A stretch of DNA of 64,000 nucleotides, taken from a virus. The stretch lies in the IMG/VR virus record IMGVR_UViG_3300032313_001263, positions 32,167 through 96,166 of that record; one strand, 5' to 3'. The first letter of the stretch is position 1, and the number at the start of each line of letters is the position of its first letter. This document shows positions 1 to 7,669 of the stretch, in pieces. A program made the position numbers and the translations under genes. The notes beneath the pieces were generated by a model, which was not told the origin of the DNA, did no database searches, and was given only the letters and a program-made list of their open reading frames with translations.

Positions 1-1053
1 AAAGATTTAAATATCGAAACTTACAGAGGAATGCAAAGAGGTTCTGATTTTTTAAATTCAAAAACAATATTAGATGGTTCTACTGATTTAGATGCCACTT
101 TTAACAATAAAGATTTTGCAACATTAAAATTTGAATCGGTAGCAACTGGAAAACGTGTTAGATTTAGAGCAACAATTAGTGGTCTGACTGAAACATTTAC
201 TCCTTCTTGGGAAAGTAATAAATTTGTTGGAAATCCTTTTAATTTTTATACATATAATAGTATAGAACGAAGTGTAACTTTCACTTTTAAAGTATTTTCT
301 TTAAACTATGATGAACATAGAACAGCTTGGTCTCGATTATCATTTTTAAGTTCATTAGTATATCCTCAATCATATATAAATAAAAATTATGTAACTCCAC
401 CATTTATTAAATTTACAATAGGTGATATGTATAAAAATAAAGCAGCATTTATTGAATCATTGACATATACTGTTGATGATAATACTACTTGGGAAACTGG
501 ATTAAAACAATCATTAGTTACAGACCCAACTACCAAACAAACGGAACTAATAACAAGTGAAAGACTTGTAACTAGTACCGATGCAACAATAAAATCTGAA
601 GGAAGTTATATATTACCAAAAATTATAGAAGTAGCAATGACACTTAAATTAGTAGAAACACCAAAGGAAATATATGACTTAACAAACGATACGGGTGTTA
701 AAGTTTTGTATGGATTTACTGATAAAGAAATAACAGATAATGTGTTATCTCCTATTAAAGATGCACCATTTGGAGATGTAAAAATTCTTGAAAATGGTTC
801 TGTGCAAAAGGTAGCGGGTGTTGAAAACAATAGCCAAAATACCGCACAAACAACCAATTCAGGTGTATCCACCAATACTTCAACTGGTGGTACTGCAATA
901 GGTACTTCAACTAATAGTACTACATCCGGTGCATCCAGTGGTGGTACTGCATTAGGTACATCAAATGGTAGTACTACACCAAAAACACCCGTAACAGACC
1001 CAACAGACCCTTTCCAACAACCTGGTACATCTGTTACACGAACTCCAATTTAA
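1..1053 (+). CDS. Tail/baseplate protein, 5' end outside window (T4 gp48/gp54-type candidate)
   Basis: The reading frame is open from base 1, so the gene probably starts upstream; the first in-window ATG is at 31. The N-terminal two thirds are a compact beta-rich domain with the segment VTPPFIKFTIGDMY followed by a short motif and TTWETG. That layout resembles tail-tube/baseplate tube-initiator proteins of contractile tails (family-level impression only). The last ~75 residues are a Ser/Thr/Gly low-complexity tail with near repeats of GGTAxGTS, ending in a Pro/Thr stretch, which looks like a flexible appendage. It is followed by a LysM baseplate protein and a large hub-like protein, which supports a baseplate role. 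The exact T4 counterpart is uncertain. Confidence 0.5.
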   Translation, partial: KDLNIETYRGMQRGSDFLNSKTILDGSTDLDATFNNKDFATLKFESVATGKRVRFRATISGLTETFTPSWESNKFVGNPFNFYTYNSIERSVTFTFKVFSLNYDEHRTAWSRLSFLSSLVYPQSYINKNYVTPPFIKFTIGDMYKNKAAFIESLTYTVDDNTTWETGLKQSLVTDPTTKQTELITSERLVTSTDATIKSEGSYILPKIIEVAMTLKLVETPKEIYDLTNDTGVKVLYGFTDKEITDNVLSPIKDAPFGDVKILENGSVQKVAGVENNSQNTAQTTNSGVSTNTSTGGTAIGTSTNSTTSGASSGGTALGTSNGSTTPKTPVTDPTDPFQQPGTSVTRTPI

Positions 1054-1071
1054 ATATTAAAATAATTTAAT

Positions 1072-1353
1072 ATGAATAGATATTATTCAAACGATACTAA
1101 AAAAACAAAAGATGGGAGAGAGGTATATACACCAAAAATATATCCAAATATTCCATTGATGGATACTGATGTATATGTTGCTACCGAAACTGGTGATAGA
1201 TTGGATACATTAGCTCATCAATTTTATGGAGATTCCACATTGGCATGGTTAATTGCATCTGCAAATAATATACACAACGCATCATTTGGATTGGTGGATG
1301 GTACTATATTAAGAATACCAAAAGATATATCACAAATATTAACACAATTATAA
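1072..1353 (+). CDS. LysM-domain baseplate wedge protein (gp53/tail protein X type)
   Basis: This 93-residue protein is almost entirely a LysM-like fold: YVATETGDRLDTLAHQFYGD, then a Trp-containing helix (LAWLIASANNI) and a closing strand DGTILRIPKD. Small LysM proteins at this place in contractile-tail gene clusters (T4 gp53, P2 tail protein X) are baseplate wedge or hub parts, where LysM mediates protein or peptidoglycan contact. It sits 18 nt after the preceding tail gene and 4 nt before the hub-like gene, so it is in a single tail operon. The assignment rests on the LysM signature and context. Confidence 0.65.
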   Translation: MNRYYSNDTKKTKDGREVYTPKIYPNIPLMDTDVYVATETGDRLDTLAHQFYGDSTLAWLIASANNIHNASFGLVDGTILRIPKDISQILTQL

Positions 1354-1357
1354 AGTT

Positions 1358-4132
1358 ATGTTTCCACAATTATCTGACATTGAAGACCGAATTCATTATA
1401 GAATATTATCAAGAGCAAATGCAATAAATGCTAAATTTGCAGCACTATTTGCAGGTGGTAAGGAAGAAGACTATAAAACAATACAAAACACAAGTGGTTT
1501 AGAAAATACTTCAAAATTAAATACTTGGGTTAAGGCAATATCCGGTGCCGTTGCTCTAAAAGGAAATAGTAAAGGTATGGTATTACAATCCATACAAAAT
1601 TGGGAAACGTTTGATAAAGGTTCATTTGGAGCATCAACAGACGCAAGTTATTATGGAAATACAAATATTACACAACCAAGAAGTGGTACTATTGGTATGG
1701 ATTTAAATGGAGACCCAATAGATACATCAACTGCAACTATTGATAGAATGCTAAGACCATCTCCAATTATTACTGGTTTGGAAATTAAAGAAGGACAGGA
1801 CCAAATTTCAAGAGAATGTACACTATCTATTAAATGTTTTACATTAGGTCAAATGGAAGTTATACAAACTTATTTTATGGAACCCGGCTATACTCTTTAT
1901 ATAGAATATGGTTGGAATACTCCAAATTTAACAGGACCTCTATCATTTAAATTATTTGGAGCAAACGTAAAACCAGAAACGATAGTTTCGCAAGCTTGTA
2001 ATCGTGGTTTAAATTACAATACATTGCACAATTTAAGAGTTAATTCAAACGGAGATTTTGATTGTTTTCTTGGATTTATTGTTGGTGGGAGTGTAACTAG
2101 TGAAGGTGAGATATTTAACGTAACTGTAAATTTAAGAGGACAGCCAGGATTACCCACATATTTACAAGGACAACATAAAATTAATAAATTAAATCCCGAT
2201 GGAAAAGTTGTAAAAAAAGACCCAAAATTACAATATCCACCGGAGCAAGTAGAAGATGAAGATGGTTCAAGTAGTACAGCAACTGCTCAATTTAAAGCAA
2301 AGCAACGTTTTAAATATATGTTTAACGAATTACCAGCTCAACGGCAAAACGATGAAGTAAAAGCTTTAGAAATAACTAATAACCCATTAGTATCATTAAG
2401 CCGTTTTATTAATCTTGATAAAACAATTCAAAGTAATATAAGTCATTATGTTGACCCAAATTGGACAGCAAGAGCAGCAGAACTTTTTGGTGGGGATTTT
2501 TCAGATGCAGATATAGTCCAAATTACAAATAGCAAAGGTACTAGAGTTGAAATTGATAAAAAAGATTTGTTTTCTAATCATAAGTTTATAAAAATGGATT
2601 TGGCTGTTAGGATACTAAATGCAAATAATGCAGTAGAATCTTACAATGTGGGTGGGAAAAAAGTATCTGTTAGAATAAACATAGATAGTTCGGTAATTGG
2701 TGGTTTTAGATATATGTTTTCAACCAATCCATCCAAATTAATTATACCGGGTGAAATGCCTGATTTTTTAAGATATTTTTTAAATGCAAACGATATTGCG
2801 CATGGTGGTGAAGTCGGTGGTGTATTTCGTGCTGAAATGTTGTCAGTTGGAGGAGTATTATATCCACCGGTAGATAATAGTATAAGTGGTGTCAGTTTTG
2901 TAAGAAATATATCAACTCCAATAACAATACCATATAGGGAAGGGCCATATCATTGGGGATATTTAAAAGATTTATATGTAAATTTAGATTTATTTAATAC
3001 AAAAATACAACAATCAAATAAAACAATTAGTGAAATATTTTTAGATATATTAAATGAAATGTCTACTGCTGCCAATTCTTATTGGAATTTTCAAATTGTT
3101 GAAAGTAAAAATAGCAAGGGAGATATAATATTGACAGTTATAGATGAAAATTTTGTAGGTAAACCGGGTGGAGGTGATAGAAAAGCTTTTTATCATTCTG
3201 GAATTCAATCTCCTTTTTTACAAAGTAGTTTAGATTTATCAATACCTGCTGAAATGGCAAACAAATTAATTTTGAGCAGATTATCATACTCAAGCAATCC
3301 AGATTCTCAATTTGCACAAGGAGGTTCTTTTTTTAATTCAAAAACTGATTTATTTTTACAATCTGTAACTTCACCAGGTGCATCTTCAAATAATACACCC
3401 GACCCCGGCACACCAGCAGCAGATGCCGAAACCGAAGCAAAAGAAAAGCTTATTAAAGAATTTACAGATGCTGGAGATGAATTAGTAGAATTTGATAAAA
3501 AAGGATATAAGCAAATTAGAAAAGATAAACCCGACCCAACAAAACCTGGTGTTATAATAAGTTATTATGAATACGAAGACCCTGCTATTGAAAAGAGGGC
3601 AGCTGAATTAAGAGCTATAATAATTAAATCTAGAGATGAATTTCAAAAAATAACCGGTATATTAGGACAAACAATTGAAGGTGAAATAAACGAAAGAGCA
3701 CAATTGAGTGCAAAAAATACAGCTAGTGAAAATTTAAAAAGAATAACATTATTACCAAATACTGAAAAAGCTTATATAGCCAAAGATGAGGTAGGTACAG
3801 CTATAACTGATATTACAAAGCTCAGAACATATTTTAGAGTTTACACACTAGAAGATGTTCCATATTTTGATATGTTAAAGCAAAACGCATTTCAAGATAA
3901 ACGTAAAGAAAAGCAATTTCAATTATCCCACCCACTACCAATAACATATCAATTTAAAACTATGGGTGTTAGCGGATTACGGAGAGGTGATATGTTTGTG
4001 ATTGATGGAATACCTACAAAATATAAAAATAATGGAGTATTTCAAATAACACAATTAGAACAAACTGTGGCGGATTCAATGTGGACTACTTCTGTTACTG
4101 GTAAGTATAGACAATTTATTCAAGAAATGTAA
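1358..4132 (+). CDS. Large baseplate hub-like virion protein
   Basis: A 924-residue protein with no signal peptide or membrane segment. The region around residues 150-190 contains ISRECTLSIKCFTLGQMEV and PGYTLYIEYGWN, a pattern I associate with baseplate hub or tail-cap proteins of T4-like phages. A charged, acidic and low-complexity linker occurs near residue 690 (Pro/Asp/Ala/Glu rich). The C-terminal part (SHPLPITYQFKTMGVSGL, then GDMFVIDGIPTKY) resembles the end domain of phage hub/late-control proteins, where a beta domain closes on the tail tube. It is flanked by a LysM baseplate gene and a small unknown gene. The general virion assignment is much safer than the specific T4 equivalent. 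Confidence 0.5.
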   Translation: MFPQLSDIEDRIHYRILSRANAINAKFAALFAGGKEEDYKTIQNTSGLENTSKLNTWVKAISGAVALKGNSKGMVLQSIQNWETFDKGSFGASTDASYYGNTNITQPRSGTIGMDLNGDPIDTSTATIDRMLRPSPIITGLEIKEGQDQISRECTLSIKCFTLGQMEVIQTYFMEPGYTLYIEYGWNTPNLTGPLSFKLFGANVKPETIVSQACNRGLNYNTLHNLRVNSNGDFDCFLGFIVGGSVTSEGEIFNVTVNLRGQPGLPTYLQGQHKINKLNPDGKVVKKDPKLQYPPEQVEDEDGSSSTATAQFKAKQRFKYMFNELPAQRQNDEVKALEITNNPLVSLSRFINLDKTIQSNISHYVDPNWTARAAELFGGDFSDADIVQITNSKGTRVEIDKKDLFSNHKFIKMDLAVRILNANNAVESYNVGGKKVSVRINIDSSVIGGFRYMFSTNPSKLIIPGEMPDFLRYFLNANDIAHGGEVGGVFRAEMLSVGGVLYPPVDNSISGVSFVRNISTPITIPYREGPYHWGYLKDLYVNLDLFNTKIQQSNKTISEIFLDILNEMSTAANSYWNFQIVESKNSKGDIILTVIDENFVGKPGGGDRKAFYHSGIQSPFLQSSLDLSIPAEMANKLILSRLSYSSNPDSQFAQGGSFFNSKTDLFLQSVTSPGASSNNTPDPGTPAADAETEAKEKLIKEFTDAGDELVEFDKKGYKQIRKDKPDPTKPGVIISYYEYEDPAIEKRAAELRAIIIKSRDEFQKITGILGQTIEGEINERAQLSAKNTASENLKRITLLPNTEKAYIAKDEVGTAITDITKLRTYFRVYTLEDVPYFDMLKQNAFQDKRKEKQFQLSHPLPITYQFKTMGVSGLRRGDMFVIDGIPTKYKNNGVFQITQLEQTVADSMWTTSVTGKYRQFIQEM

Positions 4133-4136
4133 TAAT

Positions 4137-4508
4137 ATGAGTATAAGTATTTATGATTACAATCGTATAAGTAATAATGATGGTTTATTTAATGAAACTA
4201 AATTCAAAACATATGTCCCAACTCCAACGGAAAACAATTATATAGTTGGATATATTATGAGATATTTTATACAAAAAGCAAATGATGAAAATGGATATAT
4301 TTTTGAAATAGATAGATTTCATTTTATTGATTTTATAGAAAATCCTTTTTATACTGCTGTCCAACTTAATTGGAGAATACGGGGTAGTAAAGAAGAAGTT
4401 ATGAATTCAAATAAAAAATCAATAAATATTTCTTACGAAAGAATGCCTTCTTTAAAATTATATCTACCAAATCTTTTACAATTTCACAAAGAAAATTTGG
4501 AAAAGTAA
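4137..4508 (+). CDS. Small virion-associated protein of unknown function
   Basis: A 123-residue protein starting 4 nt after the hub-like gene, hence cotranscribed with the tail module. It is rich in aromatic residues (YIVGYIMRYF, FHFIDFIENPFY) and contains VQLNWRIRGSKEEV. I do not recognise a family. By position it could be a baseplate or tail completion protein. The -33 box of the tmRNA promoter lies inside its last codons (TTTG at 4496-4499). Confidence 0.55.
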   Translation: MSISIYDYNRISNNDGLFNETKFKTYVPTPTENNYIVGYIMRYFIQKANDENGYIFEIDRFHFIDFIENPFYTAVQLNWRIRGSKEEVMNSNKKSINISYERMPSLKLYLPNLLQFHKENLEK

Positions 4509-4527
4509 AATATTTATTGTATATTTG
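4496..4527 (+). promoter_or_regulatory. Bacteroidota-type promoter for tmRNA
   Basis: TTTG at 4496-4499, a 20-nt spacer, and TATATTTG at 4520-4527 match the -33 TTTG / -7 TAnnTTTG consensus exactly. The RNA start would fall near 4533, giving a short 5' leader to be trimmed by RNase P before the mature tmRNA end at 4547. Confidence 0.8.
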
Positions 4528-4546
4528 TAAAAGTTCTTTAAAATAT

Positions 4547-4923
4547 GGGGATGACCGGCTTTTGACAGGTATGAAGACTGGTTGTATTGATGCAAGTAAG
4601 GTTAGATGGAAACCTTTGAAGACCTATCAAACAATAAGTGCAGACGTAGAATTATCTACAATGACTTTCGGAGATGCTATGGCATGGATGGAGTCTTTCG
4701 ATTACGCAGTAGCTGCCTAATCGTTCCCGTATCACTCATGGGATTTAAAAAGAAGTGAACATTTAAGTTTACCGAAACTCTAAATCGGTTGGTGGAATCT
4801 GCTGAATTAACCATTCGGCCCCAATTCTTTTGGAGTGTTAGTAAGATAAAACACTATCCTAAACTTGTGAACGATTTACATTAGAAACTTATTTGGACGC
4901 GGGTTCGAATCCCGCCATCTCCA
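4547..4923 (+). ncRNA. ssrA: Transfer-messenger RNA (tmRNA)
   Basis: Rescues stalled ribosomes by trans-translation with SmpB. The 5' end GGGGATG pairs with CATCTCC (4916-4922) to make a 7-bp acceptor stem whose third pair is G-U, the alanyl-tRNA synthetase identity element. The 3' half has a canonical T arm, GCGGG-TTCGAAT-CCCGC. The early TTTGACAGG segment is typical of tmRNA 5' domains. A tag reading frame lies in the middle, followed by about 200 nt able to hold pseudoknots. After discriminator A4923 the DNA reads CTA, so CCA is not encoded and must be added by the host. It has its own promoter and terminator, and sits between tail genes and a DNA polymerase gene. No smpB is visible, so host SmpB is presumably used. 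Confidence 0.93.
4640..4720 (+). other. tmRNA proteolysis-tag reading frame (26 codons)
   Basis: Resume codon GCA at 4640, preceded by AATAAGT much as in E. coli tmRNA. The tag begins ADVELS and ends FDYAVAA before TAA. The terminal AVAA resembles the ALAA degron read by ClpXP-type proteases. At 26 residues it is much longer than the roughly 8-10 residues of typical bacterial tags, and the middle (TMTFGDAMAWMES) is Met-rich and hydrophobic. The exact resume codon is inferred from alignment by eye. Confidence 0.8.
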
Positions 4924-4927
4924 CTAC

Positions 4928-4963
4928 TCCCACTTTTCCATTTGGAATTGTGGGATTTTTTTT
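4928..4963 (+). terminator. Intrinsic terminator of tmRNA
   Basis: TCCCAC (4928-4933) pairs with GTGGGA (4950-4955), followed by eight T. Inner bases TCCA/TGGA can extend the stem. The -33 box of the next promoter (TTTGG at 4941) lies within the hairpin. Confidence 0.75.
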
Positions 4964-4972
4964 GTATCTTTG
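4941..4972 (+). promoter_or_regulatory. Bacteroidota-type promoter, leaderless spacing
   Basis: TTTG at 4941-4944, a 20-nt spacer, and TATCTTTG at 4965-4972. The ATG of the polymerase gene begins after only 4 further bases, so transcription should begin at or beside the start codon. The promoter is embedded in the preceding terminator. Confidence 0.8.
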
Positions 4973-4976
4973 TAAG

Positions 4977-6263
4977 ATGAAAGTTATAGAATCCGTAGAG
5001 GAAGTAAATTTGTTAAAAGATAAGCTGGAAACCGAAGTATCTATATGGTATCCACTATGGGTTGATAACTCAAAGCATCCTCTTCACACTAATCTTTCCC
5101 TCATACTGGTACGATGTTTGGGTGAGTTGTATGTTTTACCAATTCAACACGCTGATGCGCTTACAATCAAAGTATCGGATGTTAAATCAATACTAAATAC
5201 CAAGGGGAAGAAGTGGGTATTTCAAAAGAAGAAAATATTGCACTCTCTCCACATTTCGGTAAATCTATATGATGTAGATTCGGAATACTTTATAAGGACA
5301 GGTGAGGTAATCGACTATGACGGGGCTTTAAATCCTCTCTTATCAACGCTAACTCACAAAGGGTATAGAGATGACTTAATTCAATCAATTCCTCTAATGA
5401 AGATTGTGGAAGTAATAGAACCCCAATTCCTTAAATACTATTCCAATAATTCAGATTCCAACACATATCAATGGTACAATGAAACATCCATACCTACACT
5501 TTCAGAAATGGAGGGATATGGGATTCGGGTCGATAGGAAAAAATTTACTGATAGATGGAATCAAGCTTCTAAACAGCTTTCATCCGATAATTTAGTGTTT
5601 ACGGAATACAATCCATTTACGGTAACGGGTAGACCATCCAATCGACATGGTGGTGTGAACTATGCCGCTCTCAATAAATCGGATGGTAGTAGGAAGTGTT
5701 TCGTTTCCGATGGGATATTCCTACAAATGGATTATAACGCATACCACCCCCGTCTTATTGGTAAGTTGATTAAATTCGATATGCCGGATGGGAATGTTCA
5801 TGAGTGGTTAGCCGAACAATATGGATGTGATGTAAATGAGGGTAAGGGTATTACATTCCAATTATTATATGGGGGAATTGATGATACGTTCCGTCAAATC
5901 CCATATCTAAACGCAGTGGCTGATTATATAGATGAGTTATGGATTGAAACACAACAAAACGGATACCTACAAACCAAATATCGTAGAATACCCCTAAGTT
6001 GGATAGAGGGTTCAAATCCACAAAAGGTGTTCAACTATCTCCTACAAGCATTAGAGACTGAAATGAATATTGATAAGATGAGAAAGATATTGGATTACAT
6101 TAGAGATACCGAAATCCGTTTTAGTTTATATACTTATGACTCGTTTTTATTTGATGTTCCTACGAATGTGGATAAGAATAAGATTAAGGATTTGAAAGAA
6201 ATCATTGAAGAGGGTGGGTTTCCAATCAAAGCAAGTTGGGGTTTGGATTATGGAAAAGTGTAA
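4977..6263 (+). CDS. Small divergent family-A DNA polymerase
   Basis: A 428-residue protein with family-A polymerase palm and finger motifs: MEGYGIRVD (178-186), TVTGRPSNRHGGVNYAALNK (215-234, the template-binding TGRxS region), motif A LQMDYNAYHPRL with Asp252, an O-helix K-x7-YG (Lys290-Gly299) and motif C YTYDSFLFDVP with Asp388. Both metal-binding aspartates are kept, but motif C is YDS rather than HDE and the O-helix Arg is absent. The first ~150 residues show no intact DxE exonuclease motif. An upstream in-frame ATG would place the start inside the tmRNA; the ATG at 4977 is chosen because it follows the promoter by 4 nt. The replicative enzyme is the separate family-B polymerase, so this one probably serves repair or a specialised step. 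Confidence 0.8.
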   Translation: MKVIESVEEVNLLKDKLETEVSIWYPLWVDNSKHPLHTNLSLILVRCLGELYVLPIQHADALTIKVSDVKSILNTKGKKWVFQKKKILHSLHISVNLYDVDSEYFIRTGEVIDYDGALNPLLSTLTHKGYRDDLIQSIPLMKIVEVIEPQFLKYYSNNSDSNTYQWYNETSIPTLSEMEGYGIRVDRKKFTDRWNQASKQLSSDNLVFTEYNPFTVTGRPSNRHGGVNYAALNKSDGSRKCFVSDGIFLQMDYNAYHPRLIGKLIKFDMPDGNVHEWLAEQYGCDVNEGKGITFQLLYGGIDDTFRQIPYLNAVADYIDELWIETQQNGYLQTKYRRIPLSWIEGSNPQKVFNYLLQALETEMNIDKMRKILDYIRDTEIRFSLYTYDSFLFDVPTNVDKNKIKDLKEIIEEGGFPIKASWGLDYGKV

Positions 6264-6270
6264 AAGTGGA

Positions 6271-6300
6271 TATTTATAGTATATACAAAACAATACTATA
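6271..6300 (+). promoter_or_regulatory. TATTTATA motif and inverted repeat upstream of nuclease gene
   Basis: The AT motif TATTTATA (compare the sites before other genes here) overlaps a perfect inverted repeat, TATAGTAT (6275-6282) and ATACTATA (6293-6300), 10 nt apart. It could be a promoter with operator, or an mRNA hairpin just upstream of the ATG. Confidence 0.4.
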
Positions 6301-6304
6301 ACAT

Positions 6305-6934
6305 ATGAAAAAATTAGGTTTATCTCTATTGTTCTTATTTACGTTAATTGTTGTAAGAGCACAAGACATAGTAGTAATCAAACACACAAATTACACAACA
6401 CACTTCAGTAAATCAAAAAGATACCCAGTATTAGTACAATGGGAAACAACAAAAGCAATGGTAGGTTGTCCAACTCCCCTAAAAAGAAAGGATAACTTTA
6501 AGCCAGACCCACAATTGGTAGATGAAACTAATATTGCATTTTATTACCTAAAAAGTGGATACGATAGAGGACACGTAATGCCGGCAGCAGATAACCTTTG
6601 TCAAACTCAAGCGGTGCAGGATGAATGTTTCTATTTTAGTAATATGGTAGCACAAACGCATAGATTAAACGCAGGGGATTGGAAATCATTAGAAACCGCA
6701 ACCCGAAATTGGGCATTAATTAGTTCAAAAGTAAGAGTATGGAGTGGTTCAGTTGGTGAAGCAAAGAAAATAGGATTAGTATCAGTTCCTACACAATGTT
6801 GGAAAGTAGTTCAAATAGCAGGAAAATGGCACGCATACCTATTTAACAATGATTTATCACCGGCTGATGGGTTTGAGAACAATGAAGTACCCCTAACACA
6901 AATAGAAAAATTAACTGGGTTTAAATTTAAATAA
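6305..6934 (+). CDS. Secreted DNA/RNA non-specific endonuclease (beta-beta-alpha metal family)
   Basis: A 209-residue protein. Residues 1-20 form a classical signal peptide (MKK, a hydrophobic core LGLSLLFLFTLIVV, then RAQ) predicting export to the periplasm or outside. The catalytic motif is DRGHVMPAAD, with the general-base His, and the Mg-binding Asn lies in SNMVAQTHRLN followed by GDWKSLE. These are the hallmark motifs of the Serratia-nuclease/NucA family. The protein is a little shorter than most members. It is flanked by a PAP2 phosphatase gene. Possible roles are degrading extracellular or competitor DNA, clearing DNA after lysis, or scavenging nucleotides. Family is certain; role is inference. 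Confidence 0.88.
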   Translation: MKKLGLSLLFLFTLIVVRAQDIVVIKHTNYTTHFSKSKRYPVLVQWETTKAMVGCPTPLKRKDNFKPDPQLVDETNIAFYYLKSGYDRGHVMPAADNLCQTQAVQDECFYFSNMVAQTHRLNAGDWKSLETATRNWALISSKVRVWSGSVGEAKKIGLVSVPTQCWKVVQIAGKWHAYLFNNDLSPADGFENNEVPLTQIEKLTGFKFK

Positions 6935-7017
6935 AATATGGCTTATTTAAACCACACCATACTAACAACAAAATTTTTGATTAGAAATGAGTTTCTTTTC
7001 AATTAATACTTATATAT

Positions 7018-7662
7018 ATGAATTTGGATGATATAAAATTTGGTAATCCACCTAAAGAGCAAGATGATAAGGTAAAAGCTGATAGAGCTGGTATCTTACG
7101 GGCTTGTATTAATAAGGGTATAGTAAAGGATATGTTAGAAAATCATCCATTTCCAGCAAATTCATCCGATGAAACAAAAAAGGAATTAGAATATTTGGTT
7201 GAAATTACAAAAAAAGCTGATGCTGATGACTTTAAATTTTGTAAATTATTAGAGCATAACCATCACGATTTTTTAGCATTAGCTGGTAGAAAATTGGGGT
7301 TAGATATTACTACCGAACAGGTAAAGAATTGGTGTTTTGATATAGACCCGATATTGTTTTATCTTAAAGATAAATTCAACCGTCCAAGACCATATCAATT
7401 GGCAAGAGAATTAGGATTGGAATTATATGCAATAGTAACAACCGATGCAAATTCTGCATCGTATCCATCGGGACATTCATTGGATTTTTTAGTAACATTA
7501 TACCACTTTGGAAAAATGAAACCTGAAGCGGCAGAAGAAATAGATAAATTTTATCACAAAATAAAAAGAGTAAGAGAATTAAGTGGTGTACATTTTCCAT
7601 CGGATAGGAAGATATCAGAATACTTATTCAAACAATTGGTTAAGCATAACCTAATAAAATAG
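7018..7662 (+). CDS. PAP2-superfamily phosphatase
   Basis: A 214-residue protein with the complete three-part active site of PAP2/vanadium-haloperoxidase phosphatases: KDKFNRPRP, SYPSGHS with the catalytic His, and R-x5-H-x3-D in RELSGVHFPSD. It lacks a signal peptide and obvious membrane helices, so it resembles soluble class A acid phosphatases kept in the cytoplasm rather than lipid phosphatases. The substrate is unknown; a phosphosugar, nucleotide or polyprenyl phosphate is possible. It precedes the huge multidomain gene by 8 nt. Confidence 0.85.
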   Translation: MNLDDIKFGNPPKEQDDKVKADRAGILRACINKGIVKDMLENHPFPANSSDETKKELEYLVEITKKADADDFKFCKLLEHNHHDFLALAGRKLGLDITTEQVKNWCFDIDPILFYLKDKFNRPRPYQLARELGLELYAIVTTDANSASYPSGHSLDFLVTLYHFGKMKPEAAEEIDKFYHKIKRVRELSGVHFPSDRKISEYLFKQLVKHNLIK

Positions 7663-7669
7663 AAAAACA

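Noticed and set aside
4517-4720. Open reading frame overlapping the tmRNA start
   Set aside because: It is the tmRNA tag frame extended upstream through RNA-structural sequence; only the part from the resume codon is translated.
4893-4976. Upstream ATG for the PolA-like gene
   Set aside because: It lies inside the tmRNA T-arm and terminator. The ATG 4 nt after the promoter is a better start and matches the other leaderless genes.
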